Source: PNKC01 sp039917655 (GTDB lineage: Bacteria > Chloroflexota > Dehalococcoidia > Tepidiformales > Tepidiformaceae). Taken from it: 64,000 bases of DNA. Within the stretch, counting starts at the first letter, position 1; every line of letters begins with the position of its first letter. A program made the translations under genes and the position numbers. Positions 1-8,032 of the stretch are shown here, in pieces. The stretch spans positions 1 through 64,000 of the forward strand of contig JBDSJC010000163.1 in NCBI GenBank assembly GCA_039917655.1, in the 5' to 3' direction. Below the pieces are notes generated by a model. The model worked only from the letters and a program-made list of their open reading frames with translations, did no database searches and had not been told where the DNA came from.

Positions 1-2
1 CG

Positions 3-170
3 CGTCTTGAAAGTCGCGCCAACTCCAACACGTGGGCCATCCCCGGCGAAGCAATGCCGATCATTGTCGAGCGGTTCACCGCCGAGGCGGTGGAGATCTT
101 TGGTGGGATGGACGTTGAGTCTCGGGCCGTCGCCAGCTTCCGCGTCAATATCGCAAGGCTTCCTCGCTGA
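3..170 (+). CDS. C-terminal fragment of an unidentified protein
   Basis: The window opens inside a gene. In the third forward frame about 55 residues run without a stop to TGA at 168-170, and they look coding (PGEAMPIIVERFTAEAVEIF is a balanced, helix-like stretch), whereas the other two frames are arginine/serine-rich noise. The 5' end lies outside the window, so the family cannot be named. It is co-directional with the CoA-transferase gene that starts 87 bases downstream and could be in the same transcript. Confidence 0.55.
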   Translation, partial: RLESRANSNTWAIPGEAMPIIVERFTAEAVEIFGGMDVESRAVASFRVNIARLPR

Positions 171-257
171 CCTCCGTTCGCGTCTGAACGCCGCGCCGTG
201 CAAACTTCCGTCACCAAACCACCGTTCGCACCATGCGACAGGCATTGAAGGAAGACC

Positions 258-1730
258 ATGAGCCGCTACGACAACTGGCGCGAAGAGTATCAATCGCGCC
301 TGAAGAGCCCCGCCCAAGCGATGGAAGTGATCAAAGAGGGCGACCTCGTAGGCATCAGTATCCTCGCCCCAACCGCACTCACCACCGCCTTCGAAGTGCG
401 GGCCAAAGAGCTGGGTCGCGTGAGCATTCGCGGGCTTGCTCCGCGGGAGCCCAACCTTTACAACCCGGCGGCCTTTAGCGGCGAACGCGAAATCGAGATC
501 TTTATCGGCGATGGAATGCGTCCGGCGCATGACGCGAAGATCGCGACCTACCTGCCAAACACCTTCATGCTCGGCATGAAAGCGCACGACGACGGCCGTC
601 CAGAGGCGCGCATCCCCGACGTTTGGCTGACCCCTTGCAGCGAACCAAACGAAGCTGGGTACGTGCACTTTGGTGCGCACATGTGGCAACGCCGTTCGTA
701 TGCGAGGCGCTGCCCGGTGACGATCGCGATGGTCGATCCCAACATCTACCCCGTGCATGGCGACGTTTGGGTGCATGTGAGCGAAATCCATACGTTTATC
801 GAGGGCGCTATTGAGCCGGTGGACATTGCGGGGATTGAGGATCGCGTCAACACGCTTTCGCCAGAAGCGGACCGCGCGGAACTGCTCTCGCTGCTGAAAA
901 CGTGCAGCATCGACCAACTCGCGCTCGTCGAACAGCTCTTCCACATAATGCCGCCGATCCTCATCAGGCAAGCCCTGGGGCTCTCAGCCATTGACCCCGA
1001 AGCGCAGGCGATTGCGGACCACGTGCGCCAACTGATCCGCGACGGCGACACCATCCAGGTGGGCGTTGGCCAGCCGAGTTCGCTCATGTTCAAGGCGGGC
1101 GCCTTCGACGACGCGCAGCATCTCGGACTGCACACCGAACTCGGCTCGCCCGGCCTGGCCCGGCTGTGGGAGCGCGGCATTCTCGATAACTCGATGAAAA
1201 CCATCCACCGCGGGAAGTCGGTCGCCGTCGCCTGGAGCGGTTGTGATGGCGCAGACTTGAAAATCATCGCGAACAACCCCGCATTCGAGCTTTACGACCC
1301 GGATTACCTGCTCAACCCGCTGCTGATGGCCCAGAACCGCAACATGACGTCGATCAACAGCGCGATCGCCGTCGACCTCATCGGCCAGATCGCGAGCGAG
1401 GATCGATTTGGCGGGCACATGGTCAACGGCACCGGCGGCCAGCCAGATACCCACCTCGCGGCCTCGCTCTGCAAGGGTGGCAGGGCCATCACGGTGATGC
1501 GCTCGACGGCGCTGGAAGGCGCCCTCTCGAAGGTCGTCGCCCGGCACGAGGCGGGCACGATGATTACCATCCCGCGCTACCTCGCAGACACGATCGTGAC
1601 GGAACACGGCATCGCGCGGCTGCTCGACAAGAACCACCGCCAGCGCGCCGAGGAGCTAATCAGCATCGCCCATCCGGACTTCCGGGCCGAACTGCGCGAC
1701 CAGGCGAACGAACTGGTGGGGAGCCTCTAA
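258..1730 (+). CDS. Acetyl-CoA hydrolase/transferase family protein
   Basis: A 490-residue enzyme of the acetyl-CoA hydrolase/CoA-transferase family (4-hydroxybutyrate/acetate/succinate CoA-transferases), which moves CoA between carboxylic acids through a glutamyl-CoA intermediate. The motif HTELGSPG places the likely catalytic glutamate at about residue 294, and GHMVNGTGGQPD near residue 400 corresponds to the family's C-terminal glycine-rich CoA-binding loop. Length is normal. The ATG at 258 follows AAGGAAG. The gene converges tail-to-tail on a minus-strand acyl-CoA cassette, the stop codons overlapping by two bases, so it probably supplies or removes CoA for that pathway. The substrate cannot be read from the sequence. 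Confidence 0.88.
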   Translation: MSRYDNWREEYQSRLKSPAQAMEVIKEGDLVGISILAPTALTTAFEVRAKELGRVSIRGLAPREPNLYNPAAFSGEREIEIFIGDGMRPAHDAKIATYLPNTFMLGMKAHDDGRPEARIPDVWLTPCSEPNEAGYVHFGAHMWQRRSYARRCPVTIAMVDPNIYPVHGDVWVHVSEIHTFIEGAIEPVDIAGIEDRVNTLSPEADRAELLSLLKTCSIDQLALVEQLFHIMPPILIRQALGLSAIDPEAQAIADHVRQLIRDGDTIQVGVGQPSSLMFKAGAFDDAQHLGLHTELGSPGLARLWERGILDNSMKTIHRGKSVAVAWSGCDGADLKIIANNPAFELYDPDYLLNPLLMAQNRNMTSINSAIAVDLIGQIASEDRFGGHMVNGTGGQPDTHLAASLCKGGRAITVMRSTALEGALSKVVARHEAGTMITIPRYLADTIVTEHGIARLLDKNHRQRAEELISIAHPDFRAELRDQANELVGSL

Positions 1731-2197
1731 CTCCCCGCGCCCGGTCTCCGGCGAATCAACACCCGGCGTTCGCCTTCGAACACGGTCTTGCCATCCTGGT
1801 TCAGCCCAAGGTGGCGAAAGAGCACTTCGCCGGCGTCGGCACGGTCGCCGTTAGCGGTCTCCAGAACTTCACTATAGGCGTAGAGCGTGTCTCCGTGAAA
1901 CACCGGCGAGCGGAAGCGGATCTTGCCGAGCGTCAGCTCTCGCAGCGCGTTCTCACCCGTGTCCTGCATCGCCAGCCCGATGACCATCGCGGCGGTGATC
2001 CCGCCGAAGACGATGCGATGCTGCAGCGGCCCCTTCGCCATCTGGTCTTCGTTGAAGTGGCCCTGCGCAGTGTTCATCACCAAGTTGGTGATCAGCACGT
2101 TGTCCATCTCCGTGACCGTCTTCCCGCGAGCATGTTGATAGGCGTCACCAACGTGGTAGTCCTCGAAGTAGTTGTCGTTGCCCGTGAGCCAACTCAT
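1727..2197 (-). CDS. MaoC-like hot-dog dehydratase (second copy)
   Basis: A 156-residue MaoC-family protein (single hot-dog fold, enoyl-CoA hydratase type). It carries the usual start (YFEDYHVGDAYQHARGKTVT) followed by the NLVMNTAQGHFNED region where the catalytic Asp/His of R-hydratases lie, and VFGGITAAMVIGLAMQ. ATG at 2195-2197 overlaps the TGA of the acyl-CoA dehydrogenase gene, giving tight translational coupling. It is the last gene of the four-gene cassette. The two MaoC proteins of the cassette are different in sequence and may form a heterodimer, but this is inference. Confidence 0.85.
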   Translation of the reverse strand: MSWLTGNDNYFEDYHVGDAYQHARGKTVTEMDNVLITNLVMNTAQGHFNEDQMAKGPLQHRIVFGGITAAMVIGLAMQDTGENALRELTLGKIRFRSPVFHGDTLYAYSEVLETANGDRADAGEVLFRHLGLNQDGKTVFEGERRVLIRRRPGAGS

Positions 2198-3357
2198 CAA
2201 CGGTCCCCGATGATCCGGTCCGAGATGATCCGCAGCTGGATCTCGCTTGTGCCCTCGAAGATCTTGGTCAGCCTTGCGTCTCGCCAGTAGCGTTCGATCG
2301 GCAGGTCGGTGGTGTAGCCGTAGCCGCCGTGGATCTGGAGGCCCTGGCTGGTCACGCGTTCCGCCATCTCGCTGGCAAACCACTTCGCCATCCCTGCCTC
2401 CTTGTCGCAACGGCGACCGGTGTCGATGGCGTCGCACACGAAGTAGGTGAGTTGCCGCGCGGCTTCGATTTCGGCGGCCATCTCCGCCAGCTTGAAGCGA
2501 ATCGCCTGGAAGCTGGCGATCGGCTGGCGGAACTGAACGCGTTGCTTGGCGTAGACGATCGAATCGTCCAGGGATCCCCGTGCCAGGCCGATGGCCCGCG
2601 CCGCGGTGTGGGCGCGCGCCCCTTCAAGGAATCCCACGGCCGATTTGAAGCCGGAGTCGTTGCCGGCACGATCCTGGCCCAACTGCGCCGAGAGCGGCAC
2701 GCGGAAATCGTCGAACCGAAGCTCCCACGTCTTCCACCCGTGGTAGCCGATCTTGTTCACCGGCGTCCCGGTCACACCTTCCGGCAGCTTCCCGCGTTCC
2801 TTTTCGAAGAAGAACATACTGGTGCCCGCGTGGCGGCGCTTGTCGTCCATGTCCTGCGTCCGGCAGAGCACGGTCATGTAGTCCGCGCCGTCGGCGAAGG
2901 TGCACCACATCTTGTTGCCGGTGATCACCCATTCGTCGCCGTCGCGGCGCGCGCGGCACTGGATGTTCGCCAGGTCCGAGCCGGCATCCGCTTCAGACAG
3001 AGCGACGGCGCCCAGGAACTCGCCCCGCGCCATCCGCGGCAGGTAGTTCTGCTTTTGCTCATCGCTGAACCCGCCTCCCAGCCCGTTGCCGCGGGCGATG
3101 ATGCTCGCCACGCTCATCCAGCTTCGGGCCAGCTCCTCCGTGACCAGGATGTACTCGAACACCCCCAGTTCCGAGCCACCGTAGCGTTCCGGGATGCGCA
3201 TCCCGAAGTAGCCAAGCTTCCCCATCTTGTCTCGCAGGTCCATGGGGATGTCGCCCTTGATCTTGTCCAGCTCGTTGGCGACCGGCAGCACTTCTTTCAG
3301 CGAAAAGTCGCGCGCCGTCTGCTGGATCATCAGCCGTTCTTCGGTCAAATAGCTCAT
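2197..3357 (-). CDS. Acyl-CoA dehydrogenase
   Basis: A 386-residue FAD-dependent acyl-CoA dehydrogenase of full length. Visible signatures are ALSEADAGSDLANIQC (the FAD/substrate-binding signature 1 region, residues around 125), the HGGYGYTTDLPIERYWRDAR signature 2 near the C terminus, and FEGTSEIQ, whose glutamate (about residue 368) sits at the catalytic-base position used by short/medium-chain enzymes. The ATG at 3357 was chosen because it overlaps the upstream maoC stop in an ATGA arrangement; the longer open frame upstream is arginine-rich antisense noise. Position between two maoC genes suggests dehydrogenation followed by hydration of the same acyl-CoA. Confidence 0.92.
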   Translation of the reverse strand: MSYLTEERLMIQQTARDFSLKEVLPVANELDKIKGDIPMDLRDKMGKLGYFGMRIPERYGGSELGVFEYILVTEELARSWMSVASIIARGNGLGGGFSDEQKQNYLPRMARGEFLGAVALSEADAGSDLANIQCRARRDGDEWVITGNKMWCTFADGADYMTVLCRTQDMDDKRRHAGTSMFFFEKERGKLPEGVTGTPVNKIGYHGWKTWELRFDDFRVPLSAQLGQDRAGNDSGFKSAVGFLEGARAHTAARAIGLARGSLDDSIVYAKQRVQFRQPIASFQAIRFKLAEMAAEIEAARQLTYFVCDAIDTGRRCDKEAGMAKWFASEMAERVTSQGLQIHGGYGYTTDLPIERYWRDARLTKIFEGTSEIQLRIISDRIIGDR

Positions 3358-3842
3358 TGGCCCCGCCTTTTCATCACAAAGTTCGTCCGTTTGAAATCGA
3401 TGACACGCTCGTTGCGCTGGTTGAAGCCCTCGGTGTGCCAGGTGACGATGCCCTGCTCTGGACGGCTGTCGGATTCGCGCTTGTCCATTACCGTGCTCCG
3501 GGCTGTGAGTGTGTCGCCCGGATAGCAGTCCTGCCAGAACGTCAGCTCTTCGACGCCGAGGAACAGTCCGCCGGATTCGCTGTTGTCTTCGACCGACAGG
3601 CCGAACACGGTCAGGAAGACGAGGTTCGCGTTGAGAAGGATGCCGGGGTGGCCGTTCGCCTTCGCGTATTCGGCGTTGAAGTAGTGCGGGTTGTAGCTCA
3701 GCGTCAGGGTCGAAAAGAGGCTGTTGTCCCCGTCGTTCAGCGTCCGTCCCCAGTGGTGTTCGAAGACCTGCCCCACAGTGAAATCCTCGAACTGGTTGCC
3801 CTTGGGGTGTTTGACGGCGCGCGCCACAAGCTCTTCGGTCAT
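3354..3842 (-). CDS. MaoC-like hot-dog dehydratase (first copy)
   Basis: A 162-residue MaoC-family protein. The N-terminal stretch FEDFTVGQVFEHHWGRTLND and the following SLFSTLTLSYNPHYFNAEYA, GHPGILLNANLVFLTVFGLS match the family layout, with Asn/His/Asp-type residues in the hydratase motif region. It overlaps mmgE/prpD upstream and the acyl-CoA dehydrogenase downstream by 4 bases each (ATGA). Expected reaction: hydration of an enoyl-CoA; several members of this subgroup act on mesaconyl- or itaconyl-type CoA esters, but nothing here fixes the substrate. Confidence 0.85.
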   Translation of the reverse strand: MTEELVARAVKHPKGNQFEDFTVGQVFEHHWGRTLNDGDNSLFSTLTLSYNPHYFNAEYAKANGHPGILLNANLVFLTVFGLSVEDNSESGGLFLGVEELTFWQDCYPGDTLTARSTVMDKRESDSRPEQGIVTWHTEGFNQRNERVIDFKRTNFVMKRRGQ

Positions 3843-5203
3843 ACCGCCGCGCCCTGCCGAGCAACCGCCAGCGACACCAGATCGGCCATCTTCTGCTCGC
3901 CCTCGAGGCGGCTGATTCTTGCTAGCAGGGCGTCCGCGGCATCCTCTCCGATCACCGGCCTTGCCAGCGAAAAGAACTTCGCCTCCAGGCGCGCCCGCTG
4001 TAGTTCCAGGTCGTTGGCCGGCGTTTCAAGGTTCACGGAAGTACGCAACTCCGCGCCCGACGTTGTCGTGATTGTGACCTCGGTCCCGGCGCCCTTTTCG
4101 CGTGCAGCAACGGTCACGCGATCACGCAACTCCACCAACTCTGGCAGGCGCACCGCACTGTCGGTGAACGCCTGTTCGCTCGTATCGTTGCCGGTCATCG
4201 CCAGGGCGGCGGTGAAGCGCAGGCTGAACTTCCCTTCGAGCGCCGTCGATGGCTCCTGGATATTGCACATCGCGAGATTGCCGCGCGGCACAGTGAGCTG
4301 GATCTGGCGAATATCGCCGGGCAGCAGGCCGTGTTCGTCCTTGAGGCGCAGGACGCCCTCGATCGTTTCGTGGGTGCCGTAGCAGGCAGCGTGATACTTA
4401 AACAGCACTCCCCGAATGGCGAACTCCTGGCCGAGCCCGCTTAAGGCACGCTCCGGGTTCGGCGTCGTCGTTTGTGTGGCGGCGAAGCCTTGCGCAACTT
4501 CGAGCACCGCCGGGTTGCTCGTGAATCCCCGACCCGCCAGCGTCGCCGCGAGCAGCCCGTTGGCCGAGGCCTTGCCCGCGTGCAGCGGCTTGCACATCGT
4601 CCCGAACATCGACTTCAGGCCCGCCGCCTGCGCGCCGGCGATGCCAAGCGCGTTCAGCCACTGCTCTTCGCTCAGCCCCATCAGGTGGGCGCACGCTGCC
4701 GCCGCGCCAAACGTCCCGAGGGTACCCGTGGCGTGGAAGCCTGTGCTGTAGTGCCCCGGCATTACCAGTGCGCCGACCCGGCACTCGACTTCGAAGCCAG
4801 CCACGAACGCCGCGATGAAGTCCGCTCCCGAAGCACCTCGATGTTCAGCCAGCGCCAGCAGGGCGGGGATCACCGGGACGGAGGGGTGGCCGCTCATCGT
4901 CATCTGTACGTCATCGAAATCGAGGGCGTGAGAGGCCGCGCCGTTGATGAGTGCCGCCTGCTGCATGCTCGTCCGCATTCCGCGACCGATGACCGTCGCC
5001 TGCGGGTTGCCGCCGCTCTCCAGCGCCTCGTCTCGGAGGATGCGTGCGAGCGGCTCGTTCGCCCCCGCGAGCGTCACGCCAAACCAATCCAGCACGCACT
5101 GGCGGGCCAGGACGACGACATCGGCTGGCAAAGACTCGAACGAAATAGCGCGTGCGCTCGCCGCGATTGCGCGAGTGACCCCATCCATCGGGGATACAGT
5201 CAT
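3839..5203 (-). CDS. MmgE/PrpD family protein
   Basis: A 454-residue member of the MmgE/PrpD family (2-methylcitrate dehydratase, iminodisuccinate epimerase, cis-aconitate decarboxylase relatives). Family hallmarks are ALDFDDVQMTMSGHPSVPVI near residue 95, HATGTLGTFGAAAACAHLMG, and KPLHAGKASANGLLAATLA near residue 205. The ATG at 5203 follows a strong GGAGGTGG site. It is the first gene of the four-gene minus-strand operon with two maoC genes and an acyl-CoA dehydrogenase; a TAGAGT box near 5243 may be its -10. Members of this family act on free tricarboxylates or related acids, so it may prepare or finish the carbon skeleton handled by the CoA enzymes. Confidence 0.88.
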   Translation of the reverse strand: MTVSPMDGVTRAIAASARAISFESLPADVVVLARQCVLDWFGVTLAGANEPLARILRDEALESGGNPQATVIGRGMRTSMQQAALINGAASHALDFDDVQMTMSGHPSVPVIPALLALAEHRGASGADFIAAFVAGFEVECRVGALVMPGHYSTGFHATGTLGTFGAAAACAHLMGLSEEQWLNALGIAGAQAAGLKSMFGTMCKPLHAGKASANGLLAATLAGRGFTSNPAVLEVAQGFAATQTTTPNPERALSGLGQEFAIRGVLFKYHAACYGTHETIEGVLRLKDEHGLLPGDIRQIQLTVPRGNLAMCNIQEPSTALEGKFSLRFTAALAMTGNDTSEQAFTDSAVRLPELVELRDRVTVAAREKGAGTEVTITTTSGAELRTSVNLETPANDLELQRARLEAKFFSLARPVIGEDAADALLARISRLEGEQKMADLVSLAVARQGAAV

Positions 5204-5520
5204 TGATCCACCTCCGCAGCCGTCTCACTGCCTGGACACTCTAGCGCCGGAAGGCAAGGTTGCCAAAACGCACGGAGGCTGGGCGGATTCCGGGCCTTGG
5301 GGGAGGGCGTGGAGATGCGGTTGCTACTCGCAGCGCAGCGCCTCCGCCGCCAGACGCGGGGTGCGCCGCCCGCGCTGAGCAACACGTCGGGATGACACCG
5401 TTGGCGCGGCTAGGGTTGGGCGCGACGACTTCCAGGGGCCGGCAACGAAGTAGGATCTGGAGGCAAAGAGGGAGTGAATGCAGCAGCCGGCGATGCCCTG
5501 GTCGGACGTCCGGTTGGAGG
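5204..5520. other. 317-base spacer, no gene seen
   Basis: This stretch separates the start of the mmgE operon from the tail of the next minus-strand gene. Apart from the ribosome-binding site and possible TAGAGT -10 of mmgE at its left edge I see no convincing coding frame, RNA gene or terminator. Confidence 0.5.
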
Positions 5521-6270
5521 TCACACGTTGACGAGGTCGAAGTGCTTTGCCCAGGGGGAACCTACGAACCGCTGTACTCGGCCTCGCAGCGCCTCCGCAT
5601 GTTCGGTAGAGGGTAGGACGAAAAAAAGCCGAGTGGTTCCACGACGGTAGCGTAAGCACAAGACTGGCTCCGTCACCGAACCTCGAAGCTGGTTGGCCCA
5701 CCGCTGCGCCTGCGTCGAGACGTTCGCACTGCGGTCGGCGTGGTGGTAAACGATTACGGATTGTCCTCGCTCGCGGAGCGCCGTCAGCTCCGCCAGCCCC
5801 GCGAACTTCTCGCCGAATTTCGAGAGCAGCTTCACTGGGTCGATGGCGATGCCGTTGTCTGGGTCGCAGAACACTAGCTGGGATTCTTCGGTCGCTCGAA
5901 GCGCTGCTCCCCACCACAAAGCCCGGCTGGTTTCGCGCTTGCCATGCTGTAGACCAGAAAGCTCCAAACGGTCGTCGAAGTACACCGTCCCGGGTGGGAG
6001 GACGCCCATGTCGGGGAGAAGCGTAACGGACCGACGCCTCGATACAGCCCCCTTTAAGGCGTCGAATAGTTTGGGGTCGCAAATTCGATACTTGTCGGCT
6101 TTGTCGAGGTACCCAACGTGCTTCCCGTCGCTATTGTGCGTTTCGTCGCCGACCAAGTACCAGACGATTCCCAGCCGTAGGGCCAGATCCTGCGGTTGCA
6201 CACCGCAGAGAGCCCGAAGCAGTCCATACTTCCCGAAGTCACCCACATCGCCGAAGTACCGATCCTGCAT
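5521..6270 (-). CDS. Conserved protein of unknown function (DRYFGDVGDFGKYGLLR family)
   Basis: A 249-residue soluble protein. It begins with QDRYFGDVGDFGKYGLLRAL, an opening I associate with a scattered family of uncharacterised proteins of bacterial accessory regions, and has a central LVFCDPDNGIAID motif followed by SVIVYHHADR, which resembles the acidic loop of a Rossmann-type nucleotide- or methyltransferase-like fold. No function can be assigned. Start choice is supported by a TATTCT box exactly 6 bases upstream of the ATG and by the absence of a ribosome-binding site. It stands alone, with spacers of about 300 bases on each side, consistent with an acquired single gene. Confidence 0.75.
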   Translation of the reverse strand: MQDRYFGDVGDFGKYGLLRALCGVQPQDLALRLGIVWYLVGDETHNSDGKHVGYLDKADKYRICDPKLFDALKGAVSRRRSVTLLPDMGVLPPGTVYFDDRLELSGLQHGKRETSRALWWGAALRATEESQLVFCDPDNGIAIDPVKLLSKFGEKFAGLAELTALRERGQSVIVYHHADRSANVSTQAQRWANQLRGSVTEPVLCLRYRRGTTRLFFVLPSTEHAEALRGRVQRFVGSPWAKHFDLVNV

Positions 6271-6276
6271 GGCAAA

Positions 6277-6282
6277 AGAATA
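6277..6282 (-). promoter_or_regulatory. -10 box of leaderless promoter (gene 5521-6270)
   Basis: TATTCT on the minus strand lies exactly 6 bases before the ATG at 6270; no Shine-Dalgarno sequence is present. Fits the leaderless pattern seen repeatedly in this window. Confidence 0.5.
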
Positions 6283-6551
6283 TCAGCGGCCGCCGAACGC
6301 GCAGAGGGTTCGCCAGCTGCCGGTGCGGATGAGTCGCGCCGGGTTCTTCCCCATGCCTCGTCGCTGGTACTCATTCGGCCGACCGGTCGTTGGGTATCAT
6401 CGCCCGATTGAATCTGAGACTCCTCTGCCCGCTGGGCGAGGCGCGTGGCCGCGATCGGCGGGGAAGTCAAGATCACGGGCGACGGCGTCCCTGGCGGCAC
6501 GCTGGTAAACGCCTGGGTGCCGGTCTCCGAGTAGCGCCCGCGTTGCTCTGC

Positions 6552-6557
6552 TATCCT
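6552..6557 (+). promoter_or_regulatory. -10 box of leaderless promoter (PAC2 gene)
   Basis: TATCCT is separated by 6 bases from the GTG start at 6564 and there is no ribosome-binding site. Transcription would start at or next to the start codon. Confidence 0.5.
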
Positions 6558-6563
6558 CGATAG

Positions 6564-7439
6564 GTGGACTTTCTCCAAGTTGATCGCCGGCCAGACCTTC
6601 ACGACCCCGTCGCGGTCGTAGCCTTTGCCGGCTGGAATGATGCCGCCTCAGCAGCGACCAATGCCGCCCGCTTCGTTGTCCGCCGGCTCGGCGCGCGCAA
6701 GTTCGCTAGCATTGACCCGGAGCCGTTCATCGACTTCCGCGAGACGCGACCGACAGTCCGCATCAACAGCCGCGATGAGCGCGAAATCAGCTGGCCAGCA
6801 AACGACTTCTTCTACGCTCGCAACCCTGCCGGGCCGCACGACATTGTGGTGGCCGTAGGCATCGAGCCAAACCTCCGCTGGCGAACTTTCGCTGACGCCT
6901 ACGCGGATCTGTTCCGCGAGATGAACGTGAAGCTTTCGGTTTCGCTTGGGGCGTTGATGGCGGAAGTCCCGCATACGCGCGACGTACGCGTCACGGGCAG
7001 CGCCTTCGATCCGTCGGTCGCGAAAGATCTCGAGTTGAGCGTCTCCAACTACGAAGGGCCAACCGGGATCGTGGGAATACTCCACCAGCAACTGCGTGAA
7101 CGAGAACTGCCAGCGGCGAGCCTCTGGGCCAACGTGCCGCACTACATCACAACGTCCCAGAACCCGCCGGCGACCGTGGCCTTGCTGAAGCGCCTACAGA
7201 AACTTCTCGACATCCAGTTCGACTACAGCGAACTGGAATCGGCTGGTTCACGATTTGTCGATGAGATAAATACCGCCATCTCGGGCAACGCCGATGTGCT
7301 GGAGTACGTCCGCCGGCTGGAGACAGCGATGGACTCCGGAGAGGACAGGCCCACGACGGAAGGCACCCCGCTCCCTCCCGGTGAGGATATGGTGCTCGAC
7401 GTTGAAGCGTTCCTCCGCAGCCAGCGGGACGACGACTAA
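6564..7439 (+). CDS. PAC2 family protein
   Basis: A 291-residue PAC2-family protein, the family that includes proteasome assembly chaperone 2 and bacterial/archaeal homologues of unknown biochemical role. Recognisable are DPVAVVAFAGWNDAASAATN at the N terminus, SVSLGALMAEVPHTRDVRVT in the middle, and LWANVPHYITTSQNPPATVA, all conserved in actinobacterial and Chloroflexota members. The C-terminal 60 residues are acidic and probably flexible. GTG start chosen because of the -10 box 6 bases upstream. It converges with the DinB-type gene (8-base gap). Confidence 0.85.
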   Translation: MDFLQVDRRPDLHDPVAVVAFAGWNDAASAATNAARFVVRRLGARKFASIDPEPFIDFRETRPTVRINSRDEREISWPANDFFYARNPAGPHDIVVAVGIEPNLRWRTFADAYADLFREMNVKLSVSLGALMAEVPHTRDVRVTGSAFDPSVAKDLELSVSNYEGPTGIVGILHQQLRERELPAASLWANVPHYITTSQNPPATVALLKRLQKLLDIQFDYSELESAGSRFVDEINTAISGNADVLEYVRRLETAMDSGEDRPTTEGTPLPPGEDMVLDVEAFLRSQRDDD

Positions 7440-7447
7440 TCGCCGGT

Positions 7448-7966
7448 CTAGATCCCGAAGGGCAGCCCCAACTGACCTTTATGCGCGTTGATCTCTCCAA
7501 GGTGCATGAATCCGTGGGTCATGATCACCTGGCGGAAGACCTTCCAACGCGGCATCTCGCCGAGCGGCTTGATCATCTGCACCTCTTCGAGCGTTTCCAG
7601 CGGCACGTCTTTCAAGAACGCCGCGCAGTTTTTCGCAACCGAGGCTGAATACTCCAAGAGCATCGCGAGGTCCGCAATCTGAATGGCGCGGGCGTCTTCG
7701 AGGGCCATCCCCGTGCCCTGGGCGACCTTCGGGAGCCCCATCCTTTCGACGAAGCCATCCTCCATCCAGACGGGGTTTTTGCGCTGCATCACGAAGTTCG
7801 TGATGTTGTCCTGCGTGCGCAGGATGTGCCAGGCGTTGAAGCCGATGCTCAGCGACTGGCCCTCCGGCAGCCAGTTCAGCTGCTCCGGGCTTACCTCGTT
7901 CAGCGCATTGTCCAGCCACTCATTGAGCTGGCCAATACCGTCGATCAGGATGTCGCGGATGTCCAT
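7448..7966 (-). CDS. DinB-superfamily protein
   Basis: A 172-residue four-helix-bundle protein of the DinB/YfiT-like metalloenzyme superfamily. The three-histidine metal site is visible as AWHILRT (H47) and THGFMHLGEI near residue 150. Such proteins include thiol S-transferases using bacillithiol or mycothiol as well as many of unknown role; it is not DNA polymerase IV despite the family name. The ATG at 7966 follows AGGAG. It lies 66 bases downstream of panE on the same strand and may be co-transcribed with it. Confidence 0.82.
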   Translation of the reverse strand: MDIRDILIDGIGQLNEWLDNALNEVSPEQLNWLPEGQSLSIGFNAWHILRTQDNITNFVMQRKNPVWMEDGFVERMGLPKVAQGTGMALEDARAIQIADLAMLLEYSASVAKNCAAFLKDVPLETLEEVQMIKPLGEMPRWKVFRQVIMTHGFMHLGEINAHKGQLGLPFGI

Positions 7967-8032
7967 GTTCGATCACTCCTCTTGCGGGGTTGCTTTCAGG
8001 TTGGCGCAGTCTAGCGGCCCCCCACGTGCACT

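Noticed and set aside
2329..3525. 398-codon forward frame opposite the acyl-CoA dehydrogenase gene
   Set aside because: Lies antisense to a well-conserved enzyme and has no domain or ribosome-binding site.
3358..3864. Upstream extension of the acyl-CoA dehydrogenase frame
   Set aside because: It overlaps maoC in another frame and is arginine-rich; the ATGA overlap fixes the start at 3357.
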